Below are positions 8,214 to 16,236 of a stretch of 64,000 bases of DNA, piece after piece. The notes under the pieces were generated by a model. The model worked only from the letters and a program-made list of their open reading frames with translations, ran no database searches and was not told the DNA's origin. The DNA comes from Nocardia fluminea (lineage in GTDB: Bacteria > Actinomycetota > Actinomycetes > Mycobacteriales > Mycobacteriaceae): the NCBI RefSeq assembly GCF_002846365.1, contig NZ_PJMW01000002.1, positions 558,001 through 622,000 of the forward strand, given 5' to 3'. The first letter of the stretch is position 1; every line of letters begins with the position of its first letter. The translations under genes were made by a program, and so were the position numbers.

Positions 8214-8912
8214 TCAGCCTCGGTGCGAAGTGGGTCCGTCGGTGTTGAGCCGGAACCCGACACCGCGCACCGTGACGATGCGACGCTCCGCCATCGGGCC
8301 CTCGTCGCCGATCTTGCGACGCAACCAGGACATGTGCATGTCGAGGGTCTTGGAGCCGCGCAGGTCGGCGTCGCCCCAGACCTCGCGCAGGATGGTCTCG
8401 CGCGAGACGACCTGGCCCGCCCGGTCCATGAGGACCTTGAGCAGCTCGTACTCCTTGTTGGCCAGGTTCACCTCGGCCCCGTTGACCAGCACGCGCCGCG
8501 CCGCGGGTTCGAGCCGGATCGCGCCGACCTCCACCGCGTCGTCACCGATTCCGCTGCGCCGCAACAACGCTCGCACGCGGGCGAGGAGCTCGGCCAGCCG
8601 GAACGGCTTGCCCACGTAGTCGTCGGCGCCGGCGTCGAGCCCGACGACGAAGTCGACCTCGTCGGTGCGGGCGGTGAGCATCAGCACCGCCAGATCGGCG
8701 CCGCTCGCGCGCACCTGCCTGCACACTTCGAGCCCGTCCATGCCGGGCAGACCCAGATCGAGGATCAGCAGGTCGTGATTGCCCTCGAGCGCGCGGCGCA
8801 ACACCGCCGGACCGAAGCGTTCGATGGTGACGGTGTAGCCCTCACGCCCCAGCGCACGCGACAGGGGTGCGGCGATCGCCTCGTCGTCTTCGGCCAGCAG
8901 CACAGCGGTCAT
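8214..8912 (-). CDS. OmpR/PhoB-family response regulator
   Basis: The receiver domain has the acidic pair in LAEDDE, the phosphoacceptor aspartate (about residue 52) in LLILDLGLPGMDG, Thr in MLTAR, and Lys in VGKPF. A winged-helix DNA-binding domain follows (NLANKEYELLKVLM, TLDMHMSWLRRKIG, TVRGVGFRL). The ATG at 8912 is selected because TAACCT lies 6 nt upstream, pointing to a leaderless transcript; a GTG two codons earlier is the alternative. Length is 232 residues. It is the first gene of the two-gene operon with the kinase. The target genes are not evident from the window. Confidence 0.94.
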   Translation of the reverse strand: MTAVLLAEDDEAIAAPLSRALGREGYTVTIERFGPAVLRRALEGNHDLLILDLGLPGMDGLEVCRQVRASGADLAVLMLTARTDEVDFVVGLDAGADDYVGKPFRLAELLARVRALLRRSGIGDDAVEVGAIRLEPAARRVLVNGAEVNLANKEYELLKVLMDRAGQVVSRETILREVWGDADLRGSKTLDMHMSWLRRKIGDEGPMAERRIVTVRGVGFRLNTDGPTSHRG

Positions 8913-8918
8913 CTGCAC

Positions 8919-8924
8919 AGGTTA
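8919..8924 (-). promoter_or_regulatory. -10 element, leaderless response regulator
   Basis: TAACCT lies 6 nt upstream of the ATG at 8912 with no ribosome-binding site between. Confidence 0.5.
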
Positions 8925-8952
8925 GTGTTTCCGATCAGCGAGGACGGGCAGC

Positions 8953-9486
8953 TCACCGGTAGCCGCCGCCCCAGTGCTGCTCGTTGGCGGAACGTCCCGC
9001 CTCGAACACCTGGTGGTAGAGCAGCGAATGGACTTGCTGGACCTGGGGCACGTCGTCGTACTCGAGCGGCTCCTCCGACGAGGAGCCGATGATCAGGGTG
9101 CCGGTGCCGAGCGCGCGGTCCAGCAGACCGTGCCGGAACTGCACACTGGAGATCCGGCTGAGCGGGATATCGATGCCGGTGTGGGTGAGCACGCCCTGGC
9201 GCACCAGCACCCGACGCCCGGTGACGATGAAATGCGTCGACTTCCAGGCGATCACGCGGGCGACGACCCGCCACGCGATCAGCCCGAGCCAGGCGAGCCC
9301 GAGCAGGATGAGCAACACCGTGCGCACATGGCCGGTGGTGTTACGCCAGGCCAAGCCGCCGAGGAAACCGGCGATCGCGGTCACGACGATGAGAGTGACG
9401 ATGGGCCACACCAACATCTTCCAGTGCGGGTGGCGGTGCAGGATCAACTGCTCGTCGGGCGCGAGGACATCCTCCGGGTAACCCAT
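8953..9486 (-). CDS. bPH2-domain membrane protein
   Basis: The protein has 177 residues with two membrane segments (about 25-47 and 57-76). A bacterial PH-like domain follows: HFIVTGRRVLVRQGVLTHTGIDIPLSRISSVQF and LDRALGTGTLIIGSS, which is the DUF304/bPH2 pattern. It corresponds to M. tuberculosis Rv3278c next to birA. The molecular role is unknown; bPH2 proteins are envelope proteins. The ATG at 9486 has TACTGT 6 nt upstream, so it is probably leaderless. It runs divergently from the desaturase gene. Confidence 0.88.
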   Translation of the reverse strand: MGYPEDVLAPDEQLILHRHPHWKMLVWPIVTLIVVTAIAGFLGGLAWRNTTGHVRTVLLILLGLAWLGLIAWRVVARVIAWKSTHFIVTGRRVLVRQGVLTHTGIDIPLSRISSVQFRHGLLDRALGTGTLIIGSSSEEPLEYDDVPQVQQVHSLLYHQVFEAGRSANEQHWGGGYR

Positions 9487-9492
9487 GATGCG

Positions 9493-9498
9493 ACAGTA
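9493..9498 (-). promoter_or_regulatory. -10 element, leaderless bPH2 gene
   Basis: TACTGT lies 6 nt upstream of the ATG at 9486. Confidence 0.45.
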
Positions 9499-9634
9499 CC
9501 GCGCCGGTACACCGCTCCCGGTGACAGTCGCACCGCATTTCTCGATGCCACGGCTGAACCGATACTGTGCATTACACGCTAGATGCCAGGTTTTGTCCTT
9601 ATCTGCTTGCTCGACACCGACAGTGGAGGCACGC

Positions 9635-10603
9635 GTGACCGAAGATCTGACTCAGCTCGAAATCCTCACGGCCCTCGAACCTGTGGCCGAACAGAATCTC
9701 AACCGGCACCTTTCCATCGCCAAGGACTGGAATCCGCACGATTACGTTCCGTGGGAGGAAGGCCGCAATTTCGCCGCGATGGGCGGAACCGATTGGGAGC
9801 CATCACAATCCAAGCTCACCGATGTCGCCAAAGCGGCGATGATCACCAATCTGCTCACCGAGGACAACCTGCCCTCCTATCACCGCGAGATCGCCGAGAA
9901 CTTCTCCCTCGACGGTGCGTGGGGCACCTGGGTGGGTCGCTGGACCGCCGAGGAGAACCGCCACGGCATCGTGATCCGCGACTACCTCGTCGTCACCCGC
10001 GGCGTCGACCCGGTGGCGCTGGAGGAAGCGCGGATGGTCCACATGACCCAGGGCGCGCACGCACCGGCGAACTGGGGCGGATTCCTGGTCAATGTCGCGT
10101 ATGTGACGTTCCAGGAGCTGGCCACCCGGGTGAGTCACCGCAATACCGGCCGTGTGTGCGACGACCCGATCGCCGACAAGATGCTGGCCCGCGTCGCCAC
10201 CGACGAGAACCTGCACATGATCTTCTACCGCAACCTGTGCGCGGCGGCGCTCGACCTGGCTCCCGATCAGGCGATGCCCGCGATCACCAAGGTACTCACC
10301 AATTTCCAGATGCCCGGCGCGGGCATGCCCAACTGGCGGCGCAACGGCGTGCTGATGGCCAAGCACGGCATCTACGACCTGCGCCAGCACCTCGACGAGG
10401 TGGTGCGACCGGTCCTCAAGCAGTGGAACGTCTTCGACCGCAACGACTTCGGCGCGCGCGGCGAGGCGGCACGCGACGAACTCGCGCTGTTCCTCGACAA
10501 GCTCGAGAAGGATGTGCTGCGGTTCGAGGAGCAGCGCGACCGGCTCCTGGCGCGCGAGCGCGAAGTGGCCGAGCGGGCGACCGCGAGCGCGGCCGCACGC
10601 TGA
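9635..10603 (+). CDS. desA: Acyl-[ACP] desaturase, DesA1-like
   Basis: This 322-residue soluble di-iron desaturase introduces a double bond in acyl chains on a carrier protein. It is most like mycobacterial DesA1, which acts in mycolic acid synthesis. Key segments are LTEDNLPSYHREI, the first iron ligand motif EENRHG, the FQELATRVSHRNTG segment and the second motif DENLHMIFYR. The start is the GTG at 9635, with GGAGG 5 nt upstream; the open frame upstream of it shows no family similarity. A 10-bp perfect hairpin follows the stop. In M. tuberculosis no desaturase lies at this site, so the gene is an addition to the birA/accD5 block, which fits the lipid theme. Confidence 0.93.
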   Translation: MTEDLTQLEILTALEPVAEQNLNRHLSIAKDWNPHDYVPWEEGRNFAAMGGTDWEPSQSKLTDVAKAAMITNLLTEDNLPSYHREIAENFSLDGAWGTWVGRWTAEENRHGIVIRDYLVVTRGVDPVALEEARMVHMTQGAHAPANWGGFLVNVAYVTFQELATRVSHRNTGRVCDDPIADKMLARVATDENLHMIFYRNLCAAALDLAPDQAMPAITKVLTNFQMPGAGMPNWRRNGVLMAKHGIYDLRQHLDEVVRPVLKQWNVFDRNDFGARGEAARDELALFLDKLEKDVLRFEEQRDRLLAREREVAERATASAAAR

Positions 10604-10614
10604 CCCGCGTGGGG

Positions 10615-10640
10615 GAACGGGCCCGGGGTCGGGCCCGTTC
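10615..10640. terminator. Bidirectional terminator between desA and birA
   Basis: A perfect 10-bp stem (GAACGGGCCC/GGGCCCGTTC) with a 6-nt loop fills the gap between the convergent desA and birA genes. There is no long T tract, as is usual in actinobacteria. Confidence 0.75.
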
Positions 10641-11429
10641 TCAGTACTGTCCGCGCAGGTGGGAGACGTCGCCCGCGGACACCGCCTCATCGCCGATGAG
10701 CAGTCGGCCGGTGTCGTCGATGCCGGTCGCGACGCCGGTGATGACCTTGCCGCCGGGGAGTTCGGCGCGCACGTCGACACCGAGGGTGGCGCAGCGTTCG
10801 CGATAGGCGGCGGCGAGTTCGGCGCTGTCCCAGCCCGAGCGCTCCCACGCGGTGAAGCGGCGCGCGAACTCGGTCAGGATCGCGGCGACCAGGGCGGTGC
10901 GGTCGGTGTGCTGCGCACCGGCGAGGGACAACGAAGTCGCGTGGGCGACAGGCAGTTCCGATTCGCCGAGATCGACGTTCATGCCGATCCCGACCACCAC
11001 GGCGGGCGCGATGCCGGTCGCGGCGACCTCCGCGAGGATGCCGGCGAGCTTGCGGCCGTCGAGCAGAACATCGTTGGGCCATTTCAATTCCGGTGCGACG
11101 CCTGCGGCACCGCGCAGCGCGTCGACGACGGCGATGCCGGTGAGCAACGGCAGCCAGCCGAGGGCCTCGGGGGCGATGCCGGGCAGGCGCACCAGGATCG
11201 ACAGCGAGATCTGCGCCCGGGGCGGACTCACCCAGGCGCGGGCATGCCTACCGCGACCGCTCACCTGTTCCTCGGCGAGCAGCGCCTGGCGGTCGGCGGA
11301 CGGGTCGGCGGCGCGGGCGACCAGATCGGCATTGGTCGACCCGGTCGATTCGACTACATCGATCCGGTCGTAGAACGACAGTCCCTGCGAGCTGCGCAGA
11401 CGCGGTACATCGATGGGTGGCCTGTTCAT
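10641..11429 (-). CDS. birA: Biotin--[acetyl-CoA-carboxylase] ligase BirA
   Basis: BirA activates biotin with ATP and attaches it to the carboxyl-carrier lysine of AccA-type subunits. Visible are STGSTNADL, the SGRGRHARAW biotinyl-AMP loop, KWPNDVLLDGRKLAGILAE, and the VGIGMNVD segment. There is no N-terminal HTH, so it is the mono-functional type and not a repressor. The ATG at 11429 is chosen because TAACGT lies 7 nt upstream; a GTG at 11438 overlaps that hexamer. Length is 262 residues. It is divergent from accD5, which fits its role, since AccA3 (599 residues, 16.2-18 kb) is a substrate. Confidence 0.95.
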   Translation of the reverse strand: MNRPPIDVPRLRSSQGLSFYDRIDVVESTGSTNADLVARAADPSADRQALLAEEQVSGRGRHARAWVSPPRAQISLSILVRLPGIAPEALGWLPLLTGIAVVDALRGAAGVAPELKWPNDVLLDGRKLAGILAEVAATGIAPAVVVGIGMNVDLGESELPVAHATSLSLAGAQHTDRTALVAAILTEFARRFTAWERSGWDSAELAAAYRERCATLGVDVRAELPGGKVITGVATGIDDTGRLLIGDEAVSAGDVSHLRGQY

Positions 11430-11436
11430 TCCCGGC

Positions 11437-11442
11437 ACGTTA
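11437..11442 (-). promoter_or_regulatory. -10 element, leaderless birA
   Basis: TAACGT lies 7 nt upstream of the ATG at 11429. Confidence 0.45.
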
Positions 11443-11538
11443 CTGGAGTTGTCTGTGAACGATCATGACCATACCTAGCTGCGGTTTCTCTACTGACCGG
11501 TAAGCGAGACTGCCGTAGTGCGTGACCGTGTCACTCGT

Positions 11539-11544
11539 TACACT
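11539..11544 (+). promoter_or_regulatory. -10 element, leaderless accD5
   Basis: TACACT lies 8 nt upstream of the ATG at 11553; no Shine-Dalgarno is present. Confidence 0.55.
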
Positions 11545-11552
11545 CGCAACCC

Positions 11553-13193
11553 ATGACGAGTGTCCAGCAGCAGCCCGCATCGGAATCGGCGGGCGCCCCC
11601 GATATCCACACCACCGCCGGGAAGCTGGCTGATCTGCGGAATCGGCTGGAAGAAGCGCAACACCCGATGGGTGAGGCCGCGGTCGACAAGGTGCACGCCA
11701 AGGGCAAGATGACCGCGCGCGAGCGCATCCTCGCACTGGTCGACGAAGGCTCCTTCGTCGAACTCGATGCCCTCGCCAAGCACCGCAGCGTGAATTTCGG
11801 CCTGGAGCACAACCGCCCGCTCGGCGACGGCGTCGTCACCGGCTACGGCACCATCGACGGCCGCGACGTGTGCATCTTCTCCCAGGACGTCACCGTGTTC
11901 GGTGGCTCCCTCGGTGAGGTCTACGGCGAGAAGATCGTCAAGGTGATGGACCTGGCGATCAAGACCGGCCGTCCGCTGGTCGGTATCAACGAGGGCGCGG
12001 GCGCGCGCATCCAGGAGGGCGTCGTCTCCCTCGGGCTCTACGGCGAGATCTTCCACCGCAACGTGCAGGCCTCCGGCGTGATCCCGCAGATCTCGCTGAT
12101 CATGGGCGCCGCTGCCGGTGGTCACGTGTACTCCCCCGCGCTCACCGACTTCGTGGTGATGGTCGATCAGACCTCGCAGATGTTCGTCACCGGTCCCGAC
12201 GTGATCAAGACCGTCACCGGTGAAGAGGTCTCGATGGAGGACCTCGGTGGCGCGCACACCCACATGGTCAAGTCCGGTGTCGCGCACTACGTGGCCTCCG
12301 GCGAGCAGGACGCCCTCGACTACGTCAAGGACCTGCTGAGCTACCTGCCGAGCAACAACCGCGCCGAGGCCCCGCGCCACGCGCCGACCGACCCGATCAA
12401 CGGTGCGATCGAGGATGCCCTCACCGACGAGGACATCGAGCTCGACACGATCATCCCGGACTCGCCGAACCAGCCCTACGACATGCACGAGGTCATCCGC
12501 CGTCTGCTCGACGACGACGAGTTCCTCGAGGTCCAGGCCGAGCGCGCGATGAACATCATCTGCGGCTTCGGCCGGGTGGACGGGCGCAGCGTCGGCATCG
12601 TGGCCAACCAGCCGACCCAGTTCGCCGGCTGCCTCGACATCGACGCCTCGGAGAAGGCCGCGCGCTTCGTGCGCACCTGCGACGCCTTCAACATCCCGAT
12701 CATCACGCTGGTCGACGTGCCAGGCTTCCTGCCCGGCACCGGCCAGGAATACAACGGCATCATCCGCCGTGGCGCGAAGCTGCTCTACGCCTACGGTGAG
12801 GCCACTGTGGGCAAGATCACGATCATCACTCGCAAGGCCTACGGCGGCGCCTACGACGTCATGGGTTCCAAGCACATGGGCGCCGATGTGAACCTGGCGT
12901 GGCCCACCGCCCAGATCGCCGTGATGGGTGCCTCGGGCGCCGTCGGTTTCGTCTACCGCAAGCAGCTGCTCGAAGCCGCCAAGAACGGCGAGGACGTCGA
13001 CGCGCTGCGCCTCGAGCTGCAGAACGAGTACGAGGACACTCTCGTCAACCCGTATGTCGCCGCCGAGCGCGGCTACGTCGACGCGGTCATCCCGCCCTCG
13101 CACACCCGTGGCCAGATCGTGTCGGCGCTGCGGCTCCTCGAGCGCAAAATGGTGACCATGCCGCCGAAGAAACACGGCAACATTCCGCTCTGA
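11553..13193 (+). CDS. accD5: Acyl-CoA carboxylase beta subunit AccD5 (propionyl/acetyl-CoA carboxylase)
   Basis: This 546-residue carboxyltransferase transfers CO2 from carboxybiotin on the alpha subunit to acetyl- or propionyl-CoA, making malonyl- or methylmalonyl-CoA. It has both crotonase-fold halves of the carboxyltransferase. The oxyanion-hole glycines are in [13 protein letters not shown] and [13 protein letters not shown] in the N half, and in [29 protein letters not shown] and [14 protein letters not shown] in the C half. Length and C terminus (KKHGNIPL) match the AccD5 family. It starts a cluster with accE and maf. The partner biotinylated subunit AccA3 is encoded 3 kb downstream on the same strand. 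Confidence 0.97.
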   Translation: MTSVQQQPASESAGAPDIHTTAGKLADLRNRLEEAQHPMGEAAVDKVHAKGKMTARERILALVDEGSFVELDALAKHRSVNFGLEHNRPLGDGVVTGYGTIDGRDVCIFSQDVTVFGGSLGEVYGEKIVKVMDLAIKTGRPLVGINEGAGARIQEGVVSLGLYGEIFHRNVQASGVIPQISLIMGAAAGGHVYSPALTDFVVMVDQTSQMFVTGPDVIKTVTGEEVSMEDLGGAHTHMVKSGVAHYVASGEQDALDYVKDLLSYLPSNNRAEAPRHAPTDPINGAIEDALTDEDIELDTIIPDSPNQPYDMHEVIRRLLDDDEFLEVQAERAMNIICGFGRVDGRSVGIVANQPTQFAGCLDIDASEKAARFVRTCDAFNIPIITLVDVPGFLPGTGQEYNGIIRRGAKLLYAYGEATVGKITIITRKAYGGAYDVMGSKHMGADVNLAWPTAQIAVMGASGAVGFVYRKQLLEAAKNGEDVDALRLELQNEYEDTLVNPYVAAERGYVDAVIPPSHTRGQIVSALRLLERKMVTMPPKKHGNIPL

Positions 13194-13322
13194 AAACGCG
13201 ATAACCCGGATAGGCCGCGCACACTGGTTGTGGAATACGACTATTGATCGGCGCGGCTACACCGGGAATGATCGCGTCAACCGCGCTGTGAAGCGAAGTA
13301 AGTGCAGGAAGGATCTGGCACT

Positions 13323-13652
13323 GTGACAACTGTGGCAGAAGAAGACGTGCTGACAGTCGCCGAGCTCGAGCTCGTCGTCGAACCACTCGTCGACGAGGTC
13401 GAACTGCCGGCGGGCACGGCGGCGCAAGCCCCCGTCGACGCCGCGGGCGAACCGCTGTTCCGCATTCTCAAGGGTTCGCCCACCGATCAGGACATCGCGG
13501 CTCTGGTCGCCGTCCTGAGCGCGGCGGCGTCCGACGCGCCTGTCGGCGGCCCGACCGGACCGGCCGACGCATGGGGCACATCGACGATGATGCATCGGGG
13601 CACGAACCCGTTCTCGCCGTACGTGTACCCGATGCTGTCGCACCTGCGCTGA
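13323..13652 (+). CDS. accE: Acyl-CoA carboxylase epsilon subunit
   Basis: A small 109-residue protein. Its C-terminal half has the epsilon-subunit pattern: [24 protein letters not shown], followed after a short variable stretch by WG and an FSPYVYPML ending. Epsilon subunits stabilise the AccA3-AccD5 complex and raise its activity. The acidic N-terminal tail ([12 protein letters not shown]) is lineage-specific. The GTG at 13323 has a GGAAGGAT upstream at about 10 nt. It lies 129 nt after accD5 and 1 nt before maf. Confidence 0.88.
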   Translation: MTTVAEEDVLTVAELELVVEPLVDEVELPAGTAAQAPVDAAGEPLFRILKGSPTDQDIAALVAVLSAAASDAPVGGPTGPADAWGTSTMMHRGTNPFSPYVYPMLSHLR

Positions 13653-13653
13653 G

Positions 13654-14319
13654 GTGACCGACGCCGGTACCACGGGCGCGGCGGTGACCAGACTCGTTCT
13701 GGCGTCCGCATCGCCTGCCCGGCTCGGGATCCTGCGCACCGCGGGCATCGATCCCGTGGTACGGGTCTCGGGCGTGGACGAGGACGCCGTGTCGGCGGCG
13801 TTGCCCGCCGGCACCTCCTCACACGATGTCGTCGTCGCCCTGGCTCGCGCCAAGGCGGCCGACGTCGCCGCCTCGATTCCCGAACTCGCCACCGACTGTG
13901 TCGTCGTCGGCTGCGATTCGATGCTGCTCGTCGACGGGCAGCTACAGGGCAAACCGCACACCCCCGAGGTGGCGCGTGAGCGCTGGGCCACGATGGCTGG
14001 CCGCAGCGCGGACCTGATCACCGGGCACTGTGTGCTGCGGCTGCGCGACGGTGAGATCGTCGCGGAGTCGGCCGAATGCAGCAGTACCACGGTGCATTTC
14101 GCGAAGCCGACGCCGGACGAGCTCGATACCTACATCGCCTCCGGCGAGCCGCTGAAGGTCGCGGGCGCGTTCACCTTGGACGGGTTGGGCGGCTGGTTCG
14201 TCGACCGGATCGAGGGCGATCCGTCCAGCGTGATCGGGATCGGATTACCGCTGTTGCGCCGACTGCTCGAAGACGTCGGTGTCGGTGTCACGCAGCTGTG
14301 GCGGGACCCGCGGGACTGA
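13654..14319 (+). CDS. maf: Maf-family nucleoside triphosphate pyrophosphatase
   Basis: The protein (221 residues) has the Maf signatures [16 protein letters not shown] near the N terminus and [12 protein letters not shown] in the middle, plus [34 protein letters not shown] at the C terminus. Maf proteins hydrolyse non-canonical or canonical NTPs to NMP and pyrophosphate and have been linked to division arrest. The GTG start follows the accE stop after 1 nt, so translation is probably coupled. Its last 75 nt overlap the 3' end of the convergent HTH regulator gene. The order accD5-accE-maf matches M. tuberculosis Rv3280-Rv3282. Confidence 0.93.
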   Translation: MTDAGTTGAAVTRLVLASASPARLGILRTAGIDPVVRVSGVDEDAVSAALPAGTSSHDVVVALARAKAADVAASIPELATDCVVVGCDSMLLVDGQLQGKPHTPEVARERWATMAGRSADLITGHCVLRLRDGEIVAESAECSSTTVHFAKPTPDELDTYIASGEPLKVAGAFTLDGLGGWFVDRIEGDPSSVIGIGLPLLRRLLEDVGVGVTQLWRDPRD

Positions 14320-15009
14320 CGGCGCGTTCACGTGCTGATCCCCGTGCTCCGTGGCCGGAACGCGGTCGGGCGCGTTCATCGTCAGGTCGAGCCGGGCCGT
14401 ACACAGCTCGGGTTCGACGAAGGGGTGCAGCTGCACGTCCACCCGGCCGCGCGCGCCGTTGCGTTCGAGCACCTCCCGCATGAGGCCCATGTGCACACCG
14501 CACACCACCTCGGCGTGCGAGCGGGCCAGTTCTCGCAGTGGGCAGGCCGTCAGGTTGATCTGGACGTGCTCCGGCGTCTCACCCGCGGGTTCCTTCTCGG
14601 GTGCGAATCCGAGCTCCGACATCAGTGACATGGTGATGTCCCTGGCATCGGCGAGGGTCTCCACCGGCTGAGTGCCGACGTCCATCCGGGCACCCCACGC
14701 GCGCCCGGCGGCCACGGCGGCGGCGGATCGGGAGACCGGGTCGGGACCGAGATGGTCGGCCAGTACCTGCGCGAGTTCCTGATATCCCACCGATCGCTGC
14801 ACCGCGCGATAGCCGATGCGCGGGCGGCCGCGGCCGCGCGGCGGCTGCTGGAACTGACGAACCAGCGATTCGCGGGTGAGGACATCGAGGTGGAATCGGA
14901 CGGTGGTGACGTGCTGTCCGGTGATGCGGGCCAGTTCCTGGGCATCGAGGGGCTCGGTGGCGCCACGTAGGATCGCGAGCAGTCGCCGTCGCGGCCAAGA
15001 ATCGGACAT
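14245..15009 (-). CDS. HTH transcriptional regulator with a cysteine-containing sensor domain
   Basis: 254 residues. The N-terminal winged helix reads [33 protein letters not shown], of the ArsR/DeoR type. The sensor region has three cysteines: two in a C-X13-C arrangement (ACPLRELAR...VVCGVH) and a third about 33 residues on (ELCTARL). This resembles the iron-sulfur-binding domain of SufR-like repressors, although the spacing differs and cluster binding is inference. The ATG at 15009 has GGAGGGG upstream. The gene is divergent from the rhodanese-like sseA with a 148-bp shared region that holds a 17-bp dyad. The gene is absent between maf and sseA in M. tuberculosis. Confidence 0.82.
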   Translation of the reverse strand: MSDSWPRRRLLAILRGATEPLDAQELARITGQHVTTVRFHLDVLTRESLVRQFQQPPRGRGRPRIGYRAVQRSVGYQELAQVLADHLGPDPVSRSAAAVAAGRAWGARMDVGTQPVETLADARDITMSLMSELGFAPEKEPAGETPEHVQINLTACPLRELARSHAEVVCGVHMGLMREVLERNGARGRVDVQLHPFVEPELCTARLDLTMNAPDRVPATEHGDQHVNAPSVPRVPPQLRDTDTDVFEQSAQQR

Positions 15010-15109
15010 AGCTCACCCCTCCTCTCCAGAGACTTTATCGGACATCCGTGCGCTTTATTCGCCCATTGTGTCGATTCGTGATGTGCCACCACACACTTAC
15101 CATCGGCTA

Positions 15110-15126
15110 CGACCACCCAGTGGTCG
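15110..15126. promoter_or_regulatory. Candidate operator in the HTH regulator/sseA shared region
   Basis: CGACCAC-CCA-GTGGTCG is a perfect dyad with 7-bp arms. It is centred about 40 nt upstream of the sseA start and about 110 nt upstream of the divergent regulator. Assignment to that regulator is inference. Confidence 0.4.
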
Positions 15127-15157
15127 CACCCACCCAACTCGCGTGAAGGACCACACC

Positions 15158-16048
15158 GTGCCCGTCGCCCCGGATCCGCACCCCGCCTTCGGTTCCTACG
15201 CAGTCCCGCATCGATTGGTAACCACAGAATGGCTGTCCGCAAACATCGGCGTGCGTGGTTTACGAATCATCGAGTCCAACGATGACATCCTGCTCTACGA
15301 CATCGGCCATGTCCCGGGCGCGGTCAAGATCGACTGGCGTGGCGACCTCAGCGACCCGGTGACCCGCGATTATGTCGACGGCAAGCGCTTCACCGAGCTG
15401 ATGCGCGCCAAGGGTATCGAGCGCGACGACACCATTGTGATCTACGGCGACCGCGGCAATGCCCAGGCCGCGCACACCGCCTGGATCTTCACCCTGTTCG
15501 GCCACGAGGACGTGCGCCTGCTCGACGGCGGCCGCGACGCCTGGATCTCCGAGGAACGCGACACCACGTTCGACCAGCCCTACCCCACCCCCAGCGACTA
15601 CCCCGAGGTCGAACGCGACGACTCGACCGCCCGCGCGTTCCGCGAGGACGTGCTCGCCCGGCTCGGCAAACCCCTGGTCGACGTGCGTTCGGCGCAGGAG
15701 TACTCGGGCGAACTCGAGGACAAGCCGCTCAACCAGGAGTACGCGGCCCTGCGCGGCGGACACGTGCCGACCGCGGTGAACATCCCGTGGACCGCGGCCG
15801 CCACGATCGACGGCCGTTTCCGCTCGCGCGCCGACCTGGACGAGGTCTACGGCGCGCTGCCTGCCGACGACCTGGTCGTGTACAGCCGGATGGGTGAACG
15901 TTCCAGCCACACCTGGTTCGTCCTCACATTCCTGCTCGGCCGCAGGTCGGTGCGCAATTACGACGGTTCGTGGATCGAATGGGGCAACTCGGTACGCGTA
16001 CCGATCGTCACAGGTACCGAACCAGGTGTCGCGAATCAGATCATTTGA
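15158..16048 (+). CDS. sseA: Rhodanese-fold protein SseA, catalytic cysteine replaced
   Basis: This 296-residue protein has two rhodanese domains and aligns throughout with mycobacterial SseA, a thiosulfate sulfurtransferase. The N domain shows [23 protein letters not shown] and the C domain shows [11 protein letters not shown] and [11 protein letters not shown]. The active-site loop that normally begins with cysteine (YCRxGERSS) reads [11 protein letters not shown]: Ser243, codon AGC at 15884-15886. The protein has no cysteine at all, so ordinary sulfur transfer through a persulfide is not possible. GTG 15158 is preferred because of a GAAGGA 7 nt upstream; a GTG at 15143 is possible. Divergent from a cysteine-rich HTH regulator and upstream of accA3. 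A binding or structural role is possible. Confidence 0.9.
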   Translation: MPVAPDPHPAFGSYAVPHRLVTTEWLSANIGVRGLRIIESNDDILLYDIGHVPGAVKIDWRGDLSDPVTRDYVDGKRFTELMRAKGIERDDTIVIYGDRGNAQAAHTAWIFTLFGHEDVRLLDGGRDAWISEERDTTFDQPYPTPSDYPEVERDDSTARAFREDVLARLGKPLVDVRSAQEYSGELEDKPLNQEYAALRGGHVPTAVNIPWTAAATIDGRFRSRADLDEVYGALPADDLVVYSRMGERSSHTWFVLTFLLGRRSVRNYDGSWIEWGNSVRVPIVTGTEPGVANQII

Positions 16049-16140
16049 AACATGTTCACATCACTGGACGCCGCGTAGTGTGACCTGCGACCTACTCGAC
16101 AGTAGGGCTAGCCGAGTTCGAGCAGGGTTGGCACACTGCC

Positions 16141-16146
16141 TACACT
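16141..16146 (+). promoter_or_regulatory. Possible -10 of accA3
   Basis: TACACT in GCCTACACTCGCC, about 90 nt upstream of the GTG. A weak -35-like TTCGAG lies 18 nt further upstream. It matches the TACACT hexamers of gtrA and accD5, but here the gene has a leader with a strong Shine-Dalgarno. Confidence 0.35.
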
Positions 16147-16236
16147 CGCCCGAGACGAAAGTTGTCGATACCGGGCACGGGGCCTAACCGGCGACCCGTT
16201 CCCCGACGCGACCAAAGATTGCACACAGGAGGCTCA

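Noticed and set aside
16041..16060. GAAACATGTTC after sseA as a LexA box
   Set aside because: Spacing and bases do not fit GAAC-N4-GTTC, and it lies after a stop codon, not in a promoter.
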